Source: a virus. Taken from it: 50,995 nucleotides of DNA. The translations under genes were made by a program, and so were the position numbers. Under the pieces are notes generated by a model. It was given only the letters and a program-made list of their open reading frames with translations. It was not told the origin of the DNA and searched no databases. The DNA lies in IMG/VR virus record IMGVR_UViG_3300010885_010496, positions 1-50,995 of that record, one strand, 5' to 3'. Within the stretch, counting starts at the first letter, position 1. The number at the start of each line of letters is the position of its first letter. Below, in pieces: positions 21,560-29,400 of the stretch.

Positions 21560-22453
21560 ATGGCAAGAATTACAAACAAACTTAATCTCCCCCAAACGCT
21601 AGTCAATCTGGCGAGGCGCGACCGATACACTAGGGGCAAGTCCCGGCTGTCGGTCACGCAGATCATTGACAGTCCGCGTGTGCGCGTCCTCCGGGAGAAG
21701 CACGAGGATGAAATCACGACCGACGTGAGTGAGATGGTCTGGCCGCTGATGGGCCAAGCCTTTCATCATGTGGTCGAGCAGGGCGCTGATAGCGAGCATC
21801 TTCCTGAAGAACGCCTATTCCTAGATGTTAACGGGTGGACAATCTCTGGCGGTGTTGACCTTCAGAGCCTTGGCGTCAACGGCGCTGGCGACCATGAAGT
21901 TGTTATCTCTGATTACAAGCTCACGTCCGCCTGGGCAATCATGAACAACAAGGCTGACTGGGAAAGGCAGCTTAACCTCTATGCCCATCTGGTCGAGAGG
22001 ACCAAGAACTATAAGGTCACCGGTCTTCAGATCATTGCCGTGTGCCGTGACTGGAACAGGCATGAGGCTGGGTATAAGGAAGGCTACCCCAAGGCACCCA
22101 TCTCCATGGTTCCTCAGCGCCTCTGGGATGAGGCTGAGAGGCTGTCATACCTAGAGGGTAGGGTTGCTTTGCATCAAGAGGCGCAGCGCCTTCAGGAGTG
22201 GGGAGAATCGCTGCCAGAGTGCAGTGAGGAGGAGCGGTGGTATCGCCCTGGCAAGTTGGGTGTGGTCAAGCCGGGCGGTAAGCGCGCGCTTAAGGTCTTC
22301 GAGTGGAATGAGCGGGATGACGCTGAAGAGTTTGCCAAAGCCAACAAGGCAGAGCTTGAAGAGCGGCCCGGTCTTAACACTCGCTGTGAGAGTTTCTGCT
22401 CAGTCTCGCAATGGTGCGAGCAGTTTAAGAAAATAAAAGGAGAAGAACAGTGA
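21560..22453 (+). CDS. RecB/Cas4-like PD-(D/E)XK exonuclease
   Basis: This is a 297-residue protein. Nuclease motifs in order: GQAFHH (about 65-70), GGVD (D100), SDYK (D118-K120) and RQLNLYAH (Gln and Tyr of the final helix). Cys residues in the last quarter (PECSEEE, then CESFCSVSQWC) are spaced like the Fe-S cluster of Cas4/AddB-type nucleases. The enzyme would resect DNA ends to give single strands for the ERF protein encoded next. ATG 21560 follows GAGAGAGAAACTC; the stop overlaps the ERF start. Confidence 0.85.
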   Translation: MARITNKLNLPQTLVNLARRDRYTRGKSRLSVTQIIDSPRVRVLREKHEDEITTDVSEMVWPLMGQAFHHVVEQGADSEHLPEERLFLDVNGWTISGGVDLQSLGVNGAGDHEVVISDYKLTSAWAIMNNKADWERQLNLYAHLVERTKNYKVTGLQIIAVCRDWNRHEAGYKEGYPKAPISMVPQRLWDEAERLSYLEGRVALHQEAQRLQEWGESLPECSEEERWYRPGKLGVVKPGGKRALKVFEWNERDDAEEFAKANKAELEERPGLNTRCESFCSVSQWCEQFKKIKGEEQ

Positions 22454-23154
22454 TGGATACGACTAGTGCAAACATCGTCAAGGCGGTTATCAAAACCCGT
22501 CAGGACGTGGGCACGCTTGGCAAGGGCACGCTCAATCCCCATGGCAACTACAAGTATGTGAGCATTGATCGGTACTACGAGACGGTGGCTGACGCCGCAT
22601 CGAAGAATGGATTGATGTGGATCATCCGCGAGGAAGAGATCACACTCAACACAAACATTGGCAAGACTGGCGTCCTCCAGTCCAAGTACATGATTGATAT
22701 GTACCATGAGAGCGGAGAGGTTATCGAAGCTTTCTCTGTGCTGAGCATCCTTCATCCCATTCAGGGCGCGCAGACCATTGGCTCTGCCATGTCCTATGTG
22801 GATAAGGTGTTCATGCGCCAGACCTTCGCGGTTGCCACTGGCGAGAAGGACATCGACGCCGACGCCACGAACCCTGGCGCATTCGATCTTGACCCGCCCA
22901 AGCCAGCGCCCAAGCCGGTGGCTAAGCCTGTTGAGAAGCCCATCGATCTGCCCGGCGAGGAAGGTGACTGGAATATGGTGGAGCAAATCTTCATCCAGTT
23001 CATTCCCACGGCCAAGACCTACGATGAACTCAAAGAGTTCTGGAATGCCGACAGCAACACCAACGCCTTGAACCATCTCAAGGCAGGCAGCCCTGACCAA
23101 TACGCGCGCGTGGTCGAGGCTTTCAAAGTCCGCGCAAAAGAACTGAAAGGCTAA
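22453..23154 (+). CDS. erf: ERF-family single-strand annealing protein
   Basis: This is a 233-residue protein. The ERF core is visible: NPHGNYKYVSIDRYYETVADAASKNGL (about 25-52), SGEVIEAFSVLSILHPIQGAQTIGSAMSYVDKVFMRQTFAVATGEKDIDAD (about 88-138). A Pro/Lys linker (PKPAPKPVAKPVEKP) joins it to a helical C-terminal domain. ERF proteins anneal complementary single strands during phage recombination. It starts at ATG 22453 (overlapping the nuclease stop) or GTG 22450, with AAAAGGAG upstream. Confidence 0.92.
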   Translation: MDTTSANIVKAVIKTRQDVGTLGKGTLNPHGNYKYVSIDRYYETVADAASKNGLMWIIREEEITLNTNIGKTGVLQSKYMIDMYHESGEVIEAFSVLSILHPIQGAQTIGSAMSYVDKVFMRQTFAVATGEKDIDADATNPGAFDLDPPKPAPKPVAKPVEKPIDLPGEEGDWNMVEQIFIQFIPTAKTYDELKEFWNADSNTNALNHLKAGSPDQYARVVEAFKVRAKELKG

Positions 23155-23158
23155 GACG

Positions 23159-23446
23159 ATGAGTGGATCATATCCTCCTGGCGGCGCGTTGTTCACCAAC
23201 GACCGCAAGACCAGCGAAAAGCAACCTGACTACAAGGGCAACCTTGAGATCGACCGTGATCTGCTGAAGATCATGGCTGAGCAGGCCAAGGCTGGCGAGA
23301 AGATCAACATGGACCTTGCTGGCTGGAAGAAGACCAGCAGGTCTGGCTCTACCTTCCTCTCGCTTAAGGCCGACAAGCCTTACAAGAAGGCTGAGCAGAA
23401 GGCTGAGCAGACCAGCGCGCCGGTTGATGATTTCCCTTTTAACTAG
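23159..23446 (+). CDS. SSB-like single-strand DNA-binding protein
   Basis: This is a 95-residue protein. GALFTNDRKTSEKQPDYKGNLEI and LAGWKKTSRSGSTFLSL look like strands of a small OB-type fold. A charged linker (KKAEQKAEQTSAP) leads to a C-terminal DDFPFN, which matches the acidic DDxPF tip by which bacterial SSB recruits partners. It lies directly after the ERF gene (four bases apart), consistent with coating the single strands made by the nuclease. Confidence 0.75.
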   Translation: MSGSYPPGGALFTNDRKTSEKQPDYKGNLEIDRDLLKIMAEQAKAGEKINMDLAGWKKTSRSGSTFLSLKADKPYKKAEQKAEQTSAPVDDFPFN

Positions 23447-23491
23447 GGCTGGCCTATGATAGCCTTCCCTTCTATCGCAAGGAGGTAAGGC

Positions 23492-23959
23492 GTGGTCAGT
23501 CATAAAGTTTGTTACGCATGCAAAGCGACTCTGCCGATGAAGGATTTTTATAAACATCCCAAATCGGCAGACGGCTATTTAAATAAATGCCAGTCATGTT
23601 GCCGCGCTCACGCGACGGCAAATAGGTGGAAAAATATAGAAAGGATAAGGCAGTATGATTCTCAAAGAAGCAAGAACCCAGATCGGGTGGCTGAAACCGT
23701 TCGGAGAACTAAGAAGAAACGGCAATCCGACCCACGTTATACGCGCTGTCATAACGCAGTCGCTCGTGCCTTGAAGAGTGGCGCTTTAAAACGCTCCAAC
23801 TGTGAGCGCTGTGGGCATGAAAAATCCATGGCCCATCACGATAGCTATGACCATCCCCTGCAAGTGATGTGGCTATGCCAGCCCTGCCACAAGCAACGGC
23901 ACAAAGAGATTGATGCCATCGCGGAGACTTCTGATGAAAAAGGTTGTCCTCTCTCCTAA
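23492..23959 (+). CDS. HNH-type nuclease
   Basis: This is a 155-residue basic protein; GTG start at 23492 with AAGGAGGT upstream. A first Cys4 element lies in KVCYACKATLPMKDFYKHPKSADGYLNKCQSCCRAH. The second, RSNCERCGHEKSMAHHDSYDHPLQVMWLCQPCHKQRH, is an HNH/treble-clef core (Cys pairs, HH, PLxVxWLCxxCH). Free-standing phage HNH proteins of this type can be homing enzymes or packaging helpers. It overlaps the next gene by 26 bases. Confidence 0.85.
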   Translation: MVSHKVCYACKATLPMKDFYKHPKSADGYLNKCQSCCRAHATANRWKNIERIRQYDSQRSKNPDRVAETVRRTKKKRQSDPRYTRCHNAVARALKSGALKRSNCERCGHEKSMAHHDSYDHPLQVMWLCQPCHKQRHKEIDAIAETSDEKGCPLS

Positions 23960-24446
23960 CGAGATGAGAGTGGCTAGCAGTCACGGGGCAGAGAGATACA
24001 TCTCTGCCCTAGGGCGCAATGCTAAGCAGCACTCGGTCTTGGATATGTCCCATGTCCGGGATTCGATTGACATCATGTCTTGCATGGCAGAGATGGCGAC
24101 CGCCAAGGGATTGAACATGTACTGGTCCGGCGTCGAGGGAATCAATTGCCCTGACGTTGGCGGCTATCTGGAGGTGAGATCAACCACCAGATCGAACGGC
24201 TCCCTGATTATCGGAGAGAAAGACAAGGACGATCAGCGCGTCGTCCTTGTGACGTGCGACCCTCCAAACTTCCTGCTGGTTGGCTGGATGTTTGCTGGCA
24301 AAGCCAAGCTACGGAATGACTGGATATTCAAATCTGAAAAGGGGCGTTGCTGGATGGTGCCCCAATCTGAATTGGAGAACATCAATGCGGTTAAGGTCGA
24401 GCAAGCACCTTGCGTGGGTGAGGACGAATGGCTGCTTGATTTGTAA
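23934..24446 (+). CDS. possible PD-(D/E)XK-like phage protein
   Basis: This is a 170-residue protein from ATG 23934 (GCGGAG upstream). It contains NEMRVASSHGAERYISALGR, then GINCPDVGGYLEVRSTTR (a D-x-GxxExR arrangement like a degenerate PD-(D/E)XK site), LIIGEKDKDDQRVVLV and FLLVGWMFAGKAKLRNDW. This strand order is common in phage proteins suspected to be nuclease-like. The catalytic Lys appears replaced by Arg. Function is not established. The next gene begins inside its 3' end. Confidence 0.6.
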   Translation: MKKVVLSPNEMRVASSHGAERYISALGRNAKQHSVLDMSHVRDSIDIMSCMAEMATAKGLNMYWSGVEGINCPDVGGYLEVRSTTRSNGSLIIGEKDKDDQRVVLVTCDPPNFLLVGWMFAGKAKLRNDWIFKSEKGRCWMVPQSELENINAVKVEQAPCVGEDEWLLDL

Positions 24447-24654
24447 ACGCCATGCTCACGCACATCACTTGATGTTTGCGGAACCCTCAGCAATGAGCAA
24501 GAAATCTGGTGACGACTGGGCGGTACCACTGTGTCCAGAACACCACATGGAATTGCATAACTATGGAGATGAAAAGACATGGTGGGATTTGAAGGGTGTA
24601 GACCCATTGACATGGTGCGAGTATTCGCAGAAAATCCGCACTTCAATGGGTTGA
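24385..24654 (+). CDS. HNH-like / YbcO-type small nuclease candidate
   Basis: This is an 89-residue protein. The ATG at 24385 has GGAG eight bases upstream and lies inside the previous gene in another frame (62-base overlap). The core CLICKRHAHAHHLMFAEPS...VPLCPEHHMELHNYGDEKTWWDL has Cys-x2-Cys, HAHH and C-x2-HH, matching DUF968/YbcO-like HNH proteins found beside phage recombination genes. The role is probably single-strand or junction nuclease activity, by analogy. Confidence 0.75.
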   Translation: MRLRSSKHLAWVRTNGCLICKRHAHAHHLMFAEPSAMSKKSGDDWAVPLCPEHHMELHNYGDEKTWWDLKGVDPLTWCEYSQKIRTSMG

Positions 24655-24797
24655 TAATCCGCATCGTGGATTTATTGCCCCGTGAAGATGGGAACAAATG
24701 GCAGATCGGTGATGAGATCGGACTGCATGGATCATCCTGGCGAGAGCGGGGAGAAGCCAACGTATACGCAACAATCAAGGAGATTGTAGATGATTGA
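24579..24797 (+). CDS. unknown small phage protein overlapping HNH-like gene
   Basis: This is a 72-residue frame whose 5' half overlaps the preceding gene by 76 bases if it starts at ATG 24579 (GGAG 11 bases upstream); ATG 24612 would shorten it. The C-terminal half is convincing (LLPREDGNKWQIGDEIGLHGSSWRERGEANVYATIKEIVDD), and its stop overlaps the next start. Function unknown. Confidence 0.6.
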   Translation: MVGFEGCRPIDMVRVFAENPHFNGLIIRIVDLLPREDGNKWQIGDEIGLHGSSWRERGEANVYATIKEIVDD

Positions 24798-25041
24798 GAT
24801 TGAGAAGGGTCACCCGATTCCAGAACGCACTATCGGCGTCAATGCTGGTCGCCCGCCTGTGATCGGCCATGATGCGCGCAACTTGCTCGACGTTATGGAA
24901 GTCGGCGACAGCATCAAGGTGCTTGGTTCGTTTGCCAAGAACACCTTGTATGTCTTCCTCAGCCGCGAGGGCAAGCGCCTCGACAAGAAGTTCCGCTCGG
25001 CGGATGAGGCGGGCGGCATCCGCATCTGGCGCGCTGAGTGA
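24790..25041 (+). CDS. unknown small phage protein
   Basis: This is an 83-residue protein with AAGGAG upstream of ATG 24790. It ends in a DSIKVLGSFAKNTLYVFLSREGKRLDKKFRSADEAGGIRIWRAE pattern: a strand-rich core followed by a basic arm, typical of tiny phage nucleic-acid-binding proteins. No named family. Confidence 0.75.
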   Translation: MIEIEKGHPIPERTIGVNAGRPPVIGHDARNLLDVMEVGDSIKVLGSFAKNTLYVFLSREGKRLDKKFRSADEAGGIRIWRAE

Positions 25042-25053
25042 AGGATTGCCCTC

Positions 25054-25488
25054 ATGAGGATCAGAGACGCAGCGATGTCCTTTGAGGGCAAGAAGATATC
25101 TGTGAGGCAGGATGGGAAGGGTACATACATCACCCTCTCCATCCACCCCGGAGATGTCCCTGTGGACCTCCTGGCGCAGCCTGTGGGCTGTCGCTACCAG
25201 ATCGCTATGGTCCTGCTGGATGACCATGACCAGCCCGTCAAGGGCCGGGATATGGAGGAGGGAGACAGGGCTGTGCAGAGCGCGGCCATGCTATGCCGCA
25301 ACCCCAAGTTCCAGCAATGGATGGTTCGGGTTCAGCTCGCAATCTTTGCTTCGGAAGAATCCTGCACTGATGGTGTCAGGGCTTACTGCAAGATCGAAAG
25401 CAGGGCGGAACTCAAGACCAGCCGCGAAGCTCGGGAAAGATTCTTTGCCCTAAGAGAACGGTTTGAGAACAACTTCTTGGATATCTAG
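25054..25488 (+). CDS. conserved phage protein of unknown function
   Basis: This is a 144-residue protein; ATG 25054 has AAGGA eight bases upstream (ATG 25075 is an alternative). FEGKKISVRQDGKGTYITLSIHPGDVPVDLL, GCRYQIAMVLL and FQQWMVR match a phage early protein family often found near recombination genes. The C-terminal half is helical (SREARERFFALRERFENNFLDI). Role unknown. Confidence 0.75.
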   Translation: MRIRDAAMSFEGKKISVRQDGKGTYITLSIHPGDVPVDLLAQPVGCRYQIAMVLLDDHDQPVKGRDMEEGDRAVQSAAMLCRNPKFQQWMVRVQLAIFASEESCTDGVRAYCKIESRAELKTSREARERFFALRERFENNFLDI

Positions 25489-25497
25489 GAGAGAACA

Positions 25498-25722
25498 ATG
25501 ACGGATCATCCTGTGGCGATGAAGATCGCGGACTTCAACGAGGAGGAGTTCAAGCAGTTTGGCACGCGCCAAGGAGATCGCTGGAGTTTCAGCCTGCCCT
25601 ATTCCGAGATGCAGAACCTTGATGACGTGCTTCTCGACATGGGGTGTGTCCTTGGTGTCGAGACGAAGTTTCTTCAGCCCCACGGAGAGATCATCCTGGG
25701 CAAGCTGATACCAAAGAAGTGA
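25498..25722 (+). CDS. unknown small phage protein
   Basis: This is a 74-residue protein with GGAGAGAACA before ATG 25498. It contains MKIADFNEEEFKQFGTRQGDRW and LDDVLLDMGCVLGVETKFLQPHGEIILGKL. The stop overlaps the start of a small membrane protein. Not recognised. Confidence 0.7.
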   Translation: MTDHPVAMKIADFNEEEFKQFGTRQGDRWSFSLPYSEMQNLDDVLLDMGCVLGVETKFLQPHGEIILGKLIPKK

Positions 25723-25832
25723 TGGTGTTCGATGTGATCCTGGCGCTGCTGTACTTCATGGCCGTGCTGGTGGCTGGCTTCCTGGGTGGCATCGTGCCCT
25801 CAGTCGTAAACCATTTCAGGAGAGACAAATGA
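25722..25832 (+). CDS. 36-residue single-span membrane protein
   Basis: This short gene starts at an ATG that overlaps the previous stop (TGATG). The product MVFDVILALLYFMAVLVAGF, then LGGIVPSVVNHFRRDK, has one hydrophobic span of about 22 residues and a basic end. Its stop overlaps the next ATG. The tight fit between neighbours supports translation. It could be a small holin-like or host-membrane protein, but nothing proves that. Confidence 0.65.
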   Translation: MVFDVILALLYFMAVLVAGFLGGIVPSVVNHFRRDK

Positions 25833-26140
25833 AAGCAGCGGAAATGCTGAGCGCCGCATCTGATTTGATTGGCGGGCAAAGGGCCGAAGACTACGGCGAC
25901 AAGTATGTGAACCACATGCGGATCGCAAAGCTCTGGACCATGTGGCTGCAAGAGCGCGCCGCGTCATGGAAGATTGATTGCGTGGATGAGGAATCGGATT
26001 TCCAAATCTCTCCGTATGATGTGGCGATGATGATGCTGCTGGTTAAGATTGCCCGGCTGATGCACAGCCCAGGCCATCAAGACTGCCACATCGATATCGC
26101 TGGTTACGCCTCAGTCATGGAGGAGATCGTCAATGACTGA
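25829..26140 (+). CDS. DUF6378-like phage protein
   Basis: This is a 103-residue protein. RAEDYGDKYVNHMRIAKLW, then ISPYDVAMMMLLVKIARLMHS and DCHIDIAGYASVMEEIV, match the DUF6378 pattern common in phage genomes. The all-helical layout resembles MazG-like folds, so a nucleotide-related role is possible. AGGAGAG precedes the ATG. Confidence 0.8.
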   Translation: MKAAEMLSAASDLIGGQRAEDYGDKYVNHMRIAKLWTMWLQERAASWKIDCVDEESDFQISPYDVAMMMLLVKIARLMHSPGHQDCHIDIAGYASVMEEIVND

Positions 26141-26447
26141 GAAGATCGTATCCACCGAAGACATGACCCCAGAAGAGAGGGAGATGGGCGAAGAGTTCGC
26201 CTTGGTCGCCGTCAATTCTGCCATTGAGTTCGTTGGAGAGCGTGATATCGAGCCGTCCACAATGCTGGCAGCTCTTGGCTCCGCGTTCTGGACTTACCTG
26301 ATGTTTGTTTCTTCGCCACGCGCGGCGTCGTCAAACATCGACAACGCCATGAAGTTCATGACCAGCTCCGCTGAAGAAGCGCGGAGAAGGATTAAGGAAG
26401 TAGAGTGGGCCGAGAAGATGACCCATGGTCAAGAGGGCAACGCCTAA
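26133..26447 (+). CDS. unknown helical phage protein
   Basis: This is a 104-residue acidic, helical protein (EEREMGEEFALVAVNSAIEFVGERDIEP...SSAEEARRRIKEVEW). It is the last early gene; its stop overlaps by four bases the stop of the convergent giant virion gene. GGAGGAG is upstream. Not recognised. Confidence 0.7.
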   Translation: MTEKIVSTEDMTPEEREMGEEFALVAVNSAIEFVGERDIEPSTMLAALGSAFWTYLMFVSSPRAASSNIDNAMKFMTSSAEEARRRIKEVEWAEKMTHGQEGNA

Positions 26448-29400
26448 AGAACTCCCAATCTTACAGCCCTGTCAACAACACGCTTAGCTATCTGGTCGCG
26501 CTGAGTAATAAGCGGCTGGATAGCTGCGGCTTTTTCCACACTGCTCAACGCACCCTTCTCAATGCGCCTAATGTTTTGATTGATGTTGGCTATCTGAGTG
26601 CTGGCGGTATTGACGGCAGACCGCAGTTGCAAGGGCAATCCTGCTTCACCCCTAAGCTCTTGCAATCTATCGCGGTCATTGCTTCTTACGGCGTCGTTTC
26701 TGGAACGGACAAGCTGGTCCGTCATTTCCTTGACGCGGTAGAAATCACCAACAAACCGAGACGCAACTTGATCGTCGGTCCTATAGAAACGGTTCGCGCC
26801 CGTAAGCCCAGCGATGACGGCTGGCATGCTGAGCGGATCGCCAAACGCGCCAGCAGGTTTGCCTGGGATAAGGCCCATGCCAGCCAGCATGCTATCAAAC
26901 CCAGCAAGCACCGCTGTCCCAATGCTTCCTGAGTATCCTTCCATCAGAGCTTGGATTCTGATGGGGCTGATGCCCGCGTTCTCTCCAATCACTCTAGCCA
27001 CAGAGCTGGTGCTGCGGTTCATCCGCTCACCGGGAAGCTTTCCAAGATCGCTAGCGTTTTCCAATGGCTTGTTGCGAAAGAAGTCATAGTTCGTGGTCAC
27101 ACTTAAGATTGGAACAAGTGCTTGCGGAATGGGGTTGAAGAAGAACGTCGAGGTGCCGACGCTCGCCAGCATACCGGCCAAGTCTCTGCCGTCTTTTTTT
27201 ACTGCAGCATCCAACAGAAATACCGGAATGGCGCCAAAAACATTGCCAACTTCAAACGCGCGAGGGAACAGTATCCTGCGACCACCCGGCAAATAAAGAA
27301 TATCATATCCACGCTTCAGGTCAGGCGTTTCGTTGTTCCAGCGGTCAGGTTCATCGGCCATGTTCTTCGCAGCAAGAGCGAGAGAGGCAACCATAACCAC
27401 AAGGCCGCGCAAGAATATCTGCTTTGGTAGCGTTTTCAGAACGCGCTCATCGCCCTTTTCATTTTCAACAAGACGGTACATGCCCTGAATCTTAGCATTG
27501 AGGAATGGCACCAACGGAACCAGCCAGTTCACAGTCGATCCAACCCAGCCACCACCCATGCCGCGACGGGAGAACGGAGCCAGGAGATAAGCTTGATATG
27601 CCGCCTCCTTATCCGTCATGCCCTTCTCCTTCATGCGCTCGTAGAGCTTAATGCGCTCGGCCATTTCAGTGGCTTCGCTGATCTTCTGAAGCCCTCCCAT
27701 GGCGCGGCGCAGCATACCGCTAGGGCCGTAGCCAAGCCCTTGGATTTGACGCTCTAGCGCCTTGGCCACATCACGCTCGCCCATGCCGTAGGTGTAGCCA
27801 CCGAAACCAGTCTGGGCAGCAATAGCCTTGTAAGAGGCGCTAGCCTGCAACGCCTGCTTCAAGCCGCCAAAGGTGTTTGTGTAAAAGGGAAGCCCCTCTT
27901 GCACATACGCCATGGTCTTGCCGCGCCATAGGTTTGCTATCATGAAGCTAGGCGCTGCGGTAATCATGTCACGGAAGAAGCCAGCAAACTGAGACATAGT
28001 CTTGTAGATACCGTTTGAAAATTCCCGAGGCGCTCCAGCCAATGTGGCGTAGAGAACTGTGTCATCAACCTCAAAGTTTTTATCCTGACCATTCACTCTG
28101 TATGTGATGGTCTTGCCTGCTTCACGATCCTTAACCGGACGACCAAGGCCCACCGCCTCCATGGTTTCCGCAGCCTGCTGCATGGCAACATTCTTCATGC
28201 CAGCTTTCATAATCACGTCTGCGTTGCGGAGCATGTTCTCAAAGAGATCGCCTAGCGGGTTCACGCCGCCCTTGAGCTTCACATCAAAGGCGGTCTTCAC
28301 ATTGGTCAGGCTCTCAGAGAGCTTAGGCCCAACGACAGAACCGGCGTTGTTCTCATTCTTCGCGTCCTCCTCAGCCTTCCGATAGAAGGGTGTGTAGAAC
28401 ATGCTGGCAAGCTGATCGGCTTTGCCTCTGTCCAACGTGCCGGTGTTGACAGCGAAGTCCAGCAGCGCCTTGTTGATGCGCTGGATGTCGGCGGCCATCT
28501 TTTTCCACTCGGGATGAGCAGCTTCAGCCTTGGAGATGATGGAGTTCACCTCCGCGTCAGTCAGGTTGAAGAAGCCTTTCTTGCCATTGCGGCGAAGGTC
28601 TTGTTCACGAAGGGCAACAAGATAGCTCTGCGCCTCCTTCTTGTCCTGGACATTGAGTCTGCCTTTGATTGCATCGATCAAACCGGGCACATCTTCCCGA
28701 ATGGAAACATCGCCAGTCCTTGGGTCATAAGCCAGAGGGCCATGTTCCATATACATTTGAACGCGACCGCTGTTGTTGAGCGCCACCTCCATAGCCAAGC
28801 CTGCGCTCTTGAGCGAAAGACCTCTTTCCTTTGCCAGCCGGTCAAGCATCCAGAGTGGAGCCGCACGGTTGATTGTGGTGCGGACTAACGCACTAGACAG
28901 CTTCTCGCCGGGCAACGCTCCGACAAAGCGGCGCATACCATCCGAGAAAACATTCGGCTTATCCAGCTCTTTGCCCGTAATTTTTTCGGCAGCACTCTGA
29001 TAGGCTTGATCTTCGGACAGTGGCGAGCGTGCTGAAGCTTCCGTTTCAGCGGATGAAAAATCTTGTCCGGTCGGCGTGGCGCGATCATTGAAGCGGGTAG
29101 CATCACCCTTCGCCACACGACCAAGCACATCCTCAACGGTCTGGAAGCCATCCCCGCGCAGCTTGTTTCCCATGCGGTCAAAGAACTGGCGCATCGCATT
29201 CACGAAGCGAGTAAAGGCGGGCTTCATTCCCGACATAGGAACGCCGCGCTTGGACGCATCCATGAGGGCACCAAAGGCGTAAGCCTGCGCCTCCCTGGCG
29301 GTCATCTTATTCTTAATGCTGCTAGTCAAAACATCCCAATAGCTCTTGTTGAGATTTGGGAAACGCGCCTGCTCCAGCTTGCGACGGATTGTCGGATCGA

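Noticed and set aside
26405-26932. 175-residue plus-strand frame running into the giant virion gene
   Set aside because: It overlaps a strong minus gene, has no ribosome site and no recognisable pattern.
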